Below the pieces are notes generated by a model that had not been told where the DNA came from, searched no databases, and saw nothing but the letters and a program-made list of their open reading frames with translations. From positions 5,022,001 to 5,086,000 of the forward strand of contig JAPNXP010000014.1 in assembly GCA_028753945.1 (NCBI GenBank): DNA of 64,000 nt, in the 5' to 3' direction. The position numbers and the translations under genes are program-made. The stretch comes from Hexactinellida sp. DTS-2022 (Eukaryota > Porifera > Hexactinellida). Each line of letters begins with the position of its first letter. Position 1 is the stretch's first letter. Below, in pieces: positions 56,901-64,000 of the stretch.

Positions 56901-59900
56901 AAACTCTTTGCTGTATCGACCTGTGGCAACTTGGTTGGTGGCAGCTACTAGAATTGTGTATCGCGTGTACGGATGCAGGTTACGTAGGGTAATCGAGTTG
57001 AGTGTAGAAGCGTGCACTGCTAAGTCGTTAATATTAACCTGAATAACACGGATTCTGTATTGGGATATAACTCCGTTCTTCTCTGCAGGAGGCTCCCATC
57101 CTATTTTCAGGATATTCGCCTCAGCTTTTATACGGAAAACAAACTCTATTACACCCGGGGCATCCGGGAGAGTACGATTAGAAGCAGCGTCCGAATAAGG
57201 CCCGTTAGCAACCGTAACTCCAGCCACTTGGAATGTGTAGCTCGTATACTTTTCGAGACCAGTCACGATATGATGGAAAGAGTGTGTATAGTTTGAGTAT
57301 ATCCATTCAGGGTGCACTGCTGAATTGTACCGAATTAGGTAGCCGGTTAGAAACCCGTTTAAATAACGCATGGGAATCGGTTTCCACGACAAATGGATAC
57401 TTGTAGAAGTCTGTGGGACAGCTAATAGGCCCAGTGGAGGTTTGCTAGGAGCTGATTGCCCGCTTTCTATTAGAAATATAGCAGAGTCACCAAACCCTAC
57501 ACTTGTCTTAGCGGAAATAGTGAATTTATAATAAGTATAGAACTTGGTAGCGTTGTATGTGAATGTAGTAGTCCCGTGTATACTCAAGGGTGGGAAAGTT
57601 ATAGTCTTAAGTATGCTCTTTCCTAGCTCGTTAACCTCCACTTTATATTCCAATATATCTCCTGTAGTAGAGTTCTGTGGTGTTATGTCTATGCGAATAA
57701 TCAAGCCAGATTTGTCAGTAGATCCGTTCACAATTGGAACCATAGGGATAGTTTGTTGAGTTGTTAGACTTATTTCGTTTGAAAAGGAAGCTGATCCAAG
57801 AGAATTGAAAAGTTGTATTCTGAATGTATACTCCGTGTTTGGAAGTAGGTCATTAATGTAGTAACGGTTTGTTGGGTATGTTATTTCAATAAGATTATTC
57901 CATATATTATTTTGAAAAGTCTGTATACGATAGCCAGCAGTTGGTGCGTATATCAGGGCGATAGGAATTCGTTTCCATTCGAGGTATATGGAATTCGGCG
58001 TGAAAGAAATAGCAGTGATGTTATCAACCACTGCTAATGGGAGAGCAGAGTAAGTCAGTCTGTGAATAGGATTAGCACTGTAAGGACCGTAGCCCACACC
58101 CGCATTAACTCTAATGCTAACTGCATAGTTTGTATATGGAGTTAAACTAGTGAGAATAACCTCTTGGCTAGAATTGATAATTAAAGTAGAGTTTTCAACC
58201 TCTCCTCTCACGCCTATATAAGTGTATATTATCTGGTAGTGATGGAACACACCGTTTAACTGGAGTGCGTTTAATGGCGACCATGATAGCTTAATGGCGG
58301 TTGCGTTAACTACTTGCACATCAAGATATGGACTCACCCCTGGTACCCCTTCTGGCGTTTGGAATTCGTAAGTGGCCTGAGGCCCAGGCCCCTTCTTAGT
58401 GGAGGCAAGGATTCTCCAGGAATATCGTGAGTAAGGTGTGAGAGATTCCGCGAGGTAGTGAGACTCATTATAAACCGGGAAAGAAGTTATATGCGAATTG
58501 CTCCTTTGTAAGTTCTCAATTGTGAGCGTATACGCTGTGATAACACCATTCGGCTTATCAGGAGGATCCCAATACAAATTGCATGCGATAGGAGAAGTAC
58601 AGTTAACGTACAGATTTATAGGCGGAGATGTGGGATAGAATTCTAGAGTTCTAACTGTTAAAGTTGAGGATGGATCACTGTAGAATCCGCCGTTAAAACT
58701 TAATGCGGTTATTGTGTACTGGGAATATGGGTTAAGATTGTATTGAGTGTTTGAAATCTTGAATTGGAGTGTAGTATTGAAAAATGTTGCATTTGCGAGA
58801 TTGTTTGATTTAACGATTAGTTTTACACCTCGATAGGGTCCATTGAGAGTTAGTACATTTGTGACAATTTGAATGTCGATACTGAAAGGTGTGATATTCC
58901 GCGTGTGAACAGCTGGAGGTGAAGTGGGGTACCAAATTCTAGTTCGAAATTCGGAGAATTCTGCGAAATCACTATTTCCATTAGTATTTGTTGCTCGTAT
59001 CCAAACTTTATAAGACGTATAAGCAGTTAGTTGCTCTAGAAAATATTCCCGAATTTCATTCTTTGTTGAAATAGAAACAAGCGGAATGGAAAAGTTATTG
59101 AAACTGAGTGAGACAATATCAAGCACTTGTAAATCAAATTTGTACAACCGATCATTAGATACAACAGGCTCCCAATGTAATTTCGCGGAATTATGTGTTA
59201 TTTCTATTATTTCAAGACCAGTAGGTGACAGAGGGGCACCGTGTACAACAACGAATGTGGCTTTTGAAGATACATTTCCCACAGAATTAATAGCCAGACA
59301 TGTATAAGATCCCTGATCTGTTAGCTCTGCTATCTCTATCACAAACTGGTTAGAGTTTGCTGCGAGAATAATATCGTCTTTGTACCATGAAATAACTGGA
59401 TCTGGGCGACCTATAAATAAATATTTTTTATATTTAAGAACTCGAATATATATCAAATAAAGAATAAAAATCTCACCTGTAGCATTGCATTCAATTTGGA
59501 GTTTCATTCCAACATTTATCTCAACCTGTTCTTTAAATACACTTGTTATCCGTGGTATAGAATACACTGTAACACTGGCCCACTCAGAAAAGGTGATACC
59601 CTGTGAATTCCTACCAACACACCTGTAGACACCTTCTAACTCTGTTCCCACAATATCCACCACCCATTCAGACCCGTCACTAACTACAGCATTATTCTTA
59701 CCAACCCATTTCACACTCGGATCTGGGTATCCCTCGAAAACGCACTTTGCCTCAAATCTCTCTCCCTCGATAGGAAATAACGCGACTGTAATGCTTATAA
59801 GTTCAGGCGCTTGTCTTACAATTAGCGTTGCATTTTCACTATCAAACCCATTCACATAGTAAGCTGTACTGAAAGCCTCACAAGAATACACTCCGTTGTC

Positions 59901-60959
59901 CTCTGCATACACTTCATACAGTGTAAGTGTGGAGGTTATATTCAACCCGTCGTTAGTTGTAGTGACCTCACGTAGCTCTGGGAAAGTTCTAAGCTCAGTG
60001 CCTTTATGAGTCCACCGTATGTTGCCCATAACGCCTACAAAGAGTCAAATTAATATTGAAATATTGGTATTTAAATACAATGGTGTTCGTGTGTGATAGC
60101 AAGTAATATTTTGCACGAAATTTGCTTGCTAATATGCGAAATTAGAGCAGTGGTTCCCAACCTGGGGTCCACGGTTGAAAATGGTTGGGAATCGCTGTAT
60201 TAGAGGAACAAAATTAACATTAAATGCTCGCTTAGACACTGAAAATAACTTGCTATTAAATAGAGCAATATTGCTACTGTATATATCTCACCAAAAGCCC
60301 TGCATGTGAAGTTAATATTGGTGCCAGAGTTTGTTTCTGAGTCACTAGGTCCGCTCGCTATCGATGGGTAAGTAGCCTCAGACCTTTTGTACACAAATAA
60401 TTTAGCAAAAGCTGTTATAACTCCGCCATCGTTATCCATAGCTCGGCAGCTAATAGCAAGCCAATTGTCTTTTGGTTTAACAGCAGTGTAGTACAGAGTC
60501 CCACCTATTAAACAATATGAAAGTACAGTAGAACCTCGTTAGTACAACACGGTTAATAAGCAACTCCAGTTAATACGAACACTATTTCAGTTCCCTTCAA
60601 AGCCTTTTCAATACCAATGATATTGGTTAAAATACGAATTCTGGATAAGGCGAACACATTTTGAAGGTCCCTTGGTGTTCGTATTAACGAGGTTCTAATG
60701 TAGTATGTATTATTCGAATTAATTTAGCTGACATATACTGATAACATATTAACATACCATTCGGACGCCATCTATTGACAGTGGGAATACTCCCATTCTT
60801 CAGCCAGAGGTAGGTAATAGGCAATGAGCCTTGTGCGAGACAAGTAAACTTAGTATCGTTACTGTTGTAGACATGGACATCTCTTGGTTTGGTGATGAAA
60901 CGAATCGAAGAGGTTTGAGTGAAGTTTAGCAAATAAATGAGAATAACAAGAAACCACAT
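53910..60959 (-). CDS. PTPRF/LAR-like: LAR-type receptor protein tyrosine phosphatase
   Basis: Cell-adhesion receptor phosphatase. Exons 60959-60758, 60504-60292, 60034-59477 and 59410-53910 give 2,157 residues. The signal peptide is FLVILIYLLNFTQTS. Four Ig domains follow (e.g. FTCLAQGSLPITYLW, NGVYSCEAF, GVYRCVGRN, GSYTCLAIN), then about nine fibronectin III repeats (Pro-start modules such as GAPLSPTGLEII and APSKPPLGLLAV). The membrane segment is ISAIIAISTIFLFLLICILI, with a basic stop-transfer ARLRSKR. Phosphatase D1 is intact: KKNRYLNILPYDHNRVIL, FVSWPDHGVPPHP and the P-loop VHCSAGVGRTGTF. D2 keeps the Cys but reads HCSNGSGNTG, with Asn for the catalytic Arg, and has no WPD loop, so it should be inactive. 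LAR usually has three Ig and eight or nine FN3 domains. The last exon is 5.5 kb, in sharp contrast to the other genes. Confidence 0.92.
59411..59476 (-). other. 66-bp stop-free intron of the receptor phosphatase
   Basis: Between a GTGAGA donor (59476) and TTTATAG acceptor (59411). The length is a multiple of three and it has no stop in the gene's frame. Splicing it joins CNATG to RPDPVISW and restores a normal Ig domain; retaining it would insert 22 mostly hydrophobic residues. Confidence 0.75.
60075..60275. repeat. Family H element split by a hAT-like element
   Basis: GTGTGATAGCAAGTAATATT to AAATAGAGCAATATTGCTAC is one family H element, in an intron of the receptor phosphatase. Confidence 0.67.
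60148..60197. mobile_element. Minimal hAT-type element (50 bp) in a family H element
   Basis: CAGTGGTTCCCAACCTGGGG to ATGGTTGGGAATCGCTG, flanked by AATTAGAG and TATTAGAG (7 of 8 identical). It shares both ends and the GGGTCCACGGTTGAAA core with the 114-bp copy at 37871. Confidence 0.78.
60525..60702. repeat. Family A element
   Basis: CAGTAGAACCTCGTTAGTAC to TATTAACGAGGTTCTAATG, in the first intron of the receptor phosphatase. Confidence 0.77.
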
Positions 60960-62314
60960 TTTAGAAATTGTGTTTTATTGATTGTAGCAAGTTTAAATTG
61001 CAAACAGAACAATGGAATAAGCGGGAAATATAATCACGTATCAAACAATAAATGATTTTTGACAATTGAAATGTTATACTATTCACAAAACGTTTCTATA
61101 TGCATTTTATAGAATTAACTAGCCATAAAAAAAGTTCTTTGTTACGCCAGATGAATAGGATCATGTGATTAAATAGATAAATTGTATTGTGTAGGTAGCA
61201 ACGGTGTTTCAGGATGGCAGCTGAAATATGGTGACGCAGGTATAGTAAGCGCCATTTGAGGATTCAATGCATAATTAACAGAGTTCAAAGCCAGATAATT
61301 AAATCTAGAAGTATGGATTGAAATAGTTGAAGGCAATTTGTAGAGTCAAGTTAGATTTGTGTTGTATACGGATTCATGAGAATTGCAAATTAGAATGGGG
61401 GAAATTTGATGGCTGTTTATGTCTAATAGCAAGATCATTTATTATCATAAACAATCTCTGAGAATCAAAAATAGATGTTAATTACATTCAAATAATAATA
61501 ATTATGTGTAATATTAATAGATAATTGCCACTGCTAAGCATTTAAGTAGAAAGGAAGATATCCGTTTATAAAGTTTAGCAGCAAAAGCGAATATAATGTT
61601 GATGTTCTAATCCCCAACAGTCTACATCTCCATTACCCAATTTACAGGGCATTATTAGAACAAATATATATACCTGGTAAAGTTTCCCTTAGTATCTTAC
61701 CCGAATAACATATTAAATTAGGCCCCTCTTAGGCGGGCTCTTACACAGTTAAGTAATATTCTGTCTACTTAAACTTAGTTTGATTGCAAATAATGGGATA
61801 AACTAATAGGTAAATATCATCATGTCTTGATATCAAATATAATTCTAAAATTATCAGTATAGGGTAAGTTCACTTTGCTTCAGATTGTAATTTCAAAAAG
61901 AAATAACATTTTAAATTTTGTATTACATTATGTAAACTATAAGTCTGGATTTACGATTTCATAGCATTCTCATTTCCAAAAAAGATAAAACACTCGATGT
62001 CTGTTAAAAATAGAACATATTTTGAATATTAAAAGACCCGTTTGATTGCATTAATAACCTTTGTATTAAACCGGGGAAAAAAGTGCTCTAAAAATAAGAT
62101 CACTGATTGTGCAATAGTTCGAGAAGACTATTATTTTCTATATTTGTAATCATGAAGAGTTAGGAGATATTATTATTTCATTAATCGTTGTCCAACTCTG
62201 TCCTCTATATTCCAAGAATCAGACAGAAACTCCATCTTATCATATAAATACATGTTGTTCCGAATTGGGTGTATCAAATACAACTTTTCATAACATATAT
62301 AACAACAAAACATT
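60960..62314. other. Intergenic region shared by two divergent genes
   Basis: 1.35 kb between the divergent starts of the receptor phosphatase and the Maf-like gene. It is AT-rich, with no coding signal and no recognised palindromic element, unlike almost every intron here. It probably holds the promoters of both genes. Confidence 0.6.
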
Positions 62315-62608
62315 ATGAGTTCAAGGCCTTTACCGATTGGATTTATTATTAATCACCAACCCGCGACAGATGTGATAAAACGTTTAAAATGTCTCGGATA
62401 CACTGAAGATCAAATTCGTGAAGCAAGGCAAATAAGAAGAAAGCACAAGTTAAGTTCATATATAAAAAATTATCGAATTAACCATTCCAAAGGAATAAAG
62501 GACTTGAAAATCCAGAAAACGACTCTATTAACTGAGAGAGATTCTTTGCTTAAAGATATAAATTTTTTCAAACAAAAAATGAGAGAAAATTATTATAATG
62601 AGAACTAG
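62315..62608 (+). CDS. Divergent small-Maf-like bZIP protein
   Basis: Single-exon, 97 residues. The order of parts is that of small Maf factors: an extended homology region (DVIKRLKCLGYTEDQIREA, about residues 19-37), a basic region (RQIRRKHKLSSYIKNYRIN, 38-56) and a heptad coiled coil (IKDLKIQKTTLLTERDSLL, about 61-79) ending in a basic tail. Compared with Maf, the RR and the later Tyr and Arg of the basic region line up, but the nearly invariant DNA-contacting Asn is Leu and the next residues differ too. It could dimerise with CNC-type bZIP proteins and bind unusual DNA, or none. It is unusually Lys/Asn-rich. The Maf assignment is by pattern recognition, and a degenerate bZIP of another family is the alternative. 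Confidence 0.6.
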   Translation: MSSRPLPIGFIINHQPATDVIKRLKCLGYTEDQIREARQIRRKHKLSSYIKNYRINHSKGIKDLKIQKTTLLTERDSLLKDINFFKQKMRENYYNEN

Positions 62609-63315
62609 TATTCTCAAGTCTCTACAGTATCTTCAAAAGTAATAATTATGTTAATTATTGTGATAATCGCTCTGAAAACAAGCTCGCATATCTTCTCACT
62701 ACACAATTAGAATATATAGTGTTTCTTATAGTATTATCTTGCAATCTTTGCTAATTGTTTTCACGTACAGAGTATATCATTTTATAATATATTCTCCCCA
62801 AATGCTAAAATACCTAAGCACTTGGCAGGGATTTATATAACTTATATAATTCTACAATTATACAATTATCTGACGTTTTACATTTTAATTAAATACGCCA
62901 TCTTATTCTGTTGCTTTTCGAAGATCAGTTTTAACAGTTGTTGTTGTTATTATTATTTTCATAGATGAAAAGTACGAATACCTTTTGGGCATATATGTCT
63001 ATATTATCCGTTACTAGAGAACTCTAAACTCATTTGTATTAGAATATTAAATTTATACGAATACACGAATATATATGTAGTATACATAATATTAAATTAT
63101 CGAGAAGCGAACAAAACAATAATTGCAAATCACAGCTAAAATAAATATAGATATGTGTGTTAATTCAATCTCACTGAGATGGCTGTAAACAAGTCTTATG
63201 ACTTAAATGAGTGAAATTGAGTGATAAGAGTTTCGTTAACACAACACGCCTATTAGTTAAGAATTATTAATAAAATAGTAGAACAGTTGCCTATGTTTAA
63301 CTGGAAAATAGTGAA
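62609..63315. other. Intergenic region between convergent genes
   Basis: 707 bp, AT-rich, between the Maf-like stop and the LETM1 stop. No gene, RNA or recognised repeat seen. Confidence 0.6.
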
Positions 63316-64000
63316 TTAATGGTGCTCTTGGTGCTTGAGTTTAATAGTGAGATGCTCTCGATCTATGAGCTCTGTTATTTGCTTAATGTGAGCAGTACTC
63401 ACGTCAGTCTCTTCAGAAGCGATCAGCTGTATTATTTTCTGCAAATTGTCTTTACGGATAAAACCATCTGCATCTAAGTCAATTGCATTCACAATTTGTT
63501 CCATTTTCATTGGATCGAGATTAACCTTGAGGGCTAAGAGAGTGTCTTTGAGATCTGAAGTGCTTATGTGTTCGGAGGAGAGTGTGTGTTCCTCTAGTTT
63601 ATGAATCTGCTCTTCAAGATCAACGATTATAGAGGTTACCTAGCAAAAGCAAATTGATAGCATTTATACGGAATTACACACATTACGGCCAACACCTTTA
63701 TAATGTAATTTTCATGCGCTGCAAGGTCATTTTTAACAAGAAAAATTTCATTTTTTCGAAGCCTGGTTTTATAAACCATTCTACAATGGCCATGGATAGT
63801 TGAATATAGCGACCCTACATATATTGCTAAATAATACCTTTCTATCTAGCATTTTCTCAGCTTTACTTTTCTTTAACTCTGTATCAGTGCCAATAGAAGG
63901 GTCTACTTCAGAAACTGGCATGGACATCTCCGTTTTGATGCCAGCAATGCTCTCCCGCATACTCTGCAGTTTGTCCACTGCCTCAGATAGAGACTTGACG
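63316..64000 (-). CDS. LETM1: LETM1, C-terminal part (gene continues past right edge)
   Basis: Inner mitochondrial membrane protein required for cation/proton exchange and cristae shape. Two exons are visible: at least 64000-63838 and 63639-63316, the latter ending in the stop. The first gives a charged helical stretch (DKLQSMRESIAGI, ELKKSKAEKMLDRK). The second gives a coiled coil (VDLEEQIHKLEEHTL), the helix DLKDTLLALKVNL and an EF-hand-like loop DLDADGFIRKDN, then LQKIIQLIASEETDVSTAHI. The human protein ends with the same order of elements. EF-hand position 12 is Asn instead of Glu, so calcium binding may be weak. The membrane segment and ribosome-binding-like domain are outside the window. 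Confidence 0.82.
63680..63782. repeat. Family E element in a LETM1 intron
   Basis: TTACGGCCAACACCTTTATA to GAAGCCTGGTTTTATAAACC. Confidence 0.67.

Noticed and set aside
59411-59476. Continuous reading of the receptor phosphatase through this stretch.
   Set aside because: The 22 residues interrupt an Ig domain with hydrophobic sequence, and consensus splice sites flank the stretch.
1-64000. tRNA, rRNA, CRISPR arrays, bacterial operons or integrated viral genes.
   Set aside because: None were recognised by eye. CRISPR-like spacing is absent, and the dispersed palindromes differ in spacing and are flanked by TA. A covariance-model scan was not possible, so a short ncRNA cannot be excluded.

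Overview
This window is nuclear DNA of a multicellular animal. The genes are split by many short GT-AG introns and use the standard code. The gene set includes animal-typical genes: nanos, a LAR-type receptor tyrosine phosphatase, tetraspanins, a small-Maf-like factor, a p67phox-like oxidase subunit and an axonemal dynein. DNA is AT-rich and gene-dense, and nearly every intron carries one or more short palindromic transposons. My inference is an early-branching, ciliated marine invertebrate (a sponge would fit), but nothing here fixes the phylum.

Layout. From 262 to 31686 (minus strand) lies most of an outer-arm axonemal dynein heavy chain of the DNAH5/DNAH8 type: 50 exons are visible, and only about the last 340 residues run off the left edge. 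Two of its introns host other genes. Intron 3628-6653 holds an intronless SRP9 gene (plus strand), a TRIM-like coiled-coil reading frame and debris of a receptor tyrosine kinase. Intron 17009-20614 holds an intronless nanos gene with its own TATA box. To the right follow a UPF0598 (C8orf82-like) gene (32035-33029, minus), two tandem tetraspanins (33249-35223 and 35543-37027, minus) and a 17-exon OCRL/INPP5B inositol-polyphosphate 5-phosphatase (37686-48252, plus). One 3.1-kb intron of the last contains two complete minus-strand genes, UXS1 and AK6. Then come a Ufm1-specific-protease-like gene (48456-49654, plus), an ataxin-3 Josephin deubiquitinase (49875-50891, minus), a p67phox/NCF2-like gene (51237-53281, minus), a LAR-type receptor phosphatase (53910-60959, minus), a divergent small-Maf bZIP gene (62315-62608, plus) and the 3' end of LETM1 (63316 to the right edge, minus).

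The genes do not form one pathway. They cover cilia motility, protein targeting, germline control, phosphoinositide turnover, glycan precursor synthesis, ubiquitin/UFM1 deconjugation, NADPH oxidase activation and adhesion signalling.

The most unusual aspect is the mobile DNA. I could separate about 20 families of 70-250-bp palindromic elements (labels used below). Many begin CAGT and end ACTG with TA flanks, as expected of non-autonomous Tc1-mariner/pogo elements. A: CAGTAGAnnCTCGTTAATACGAAC. B: CAGTCAACTCTCGTTATAACG. C: CAGTCGACTCCGCTTAATAG. D: CAGTCAGGTCTGCTTATTATG. E: palindrome containing TATATCGGCCAACACCTTTT. F: CAGTCGAAACCGGTTTTTTC. G: CAGTAGATGCCGGTTATAAG. H: AATAGCAAGTTCGCCTAATA. I: TAGACCGTCTATTTCTA. 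J: CAGTCGAAATCGGGGTTTTT. K: CAGTAGAACCTGTATAATCC. L: CAGTGGAAGCCGCTTAATCG. M: CAGTAAAACCTCCAAGAAAT. P: ATAGAGCTGAGCTCTAG. Q: AAAATTACAGCTGTGCCGAC. R: GGATTAGGAGCGTATTTA. S: CCACCGATGATTGGCG. There are also hAT-like elements with CAGTGGTT ends. Several are nested in one another, which preserves target-site duplications and the order of insertion.
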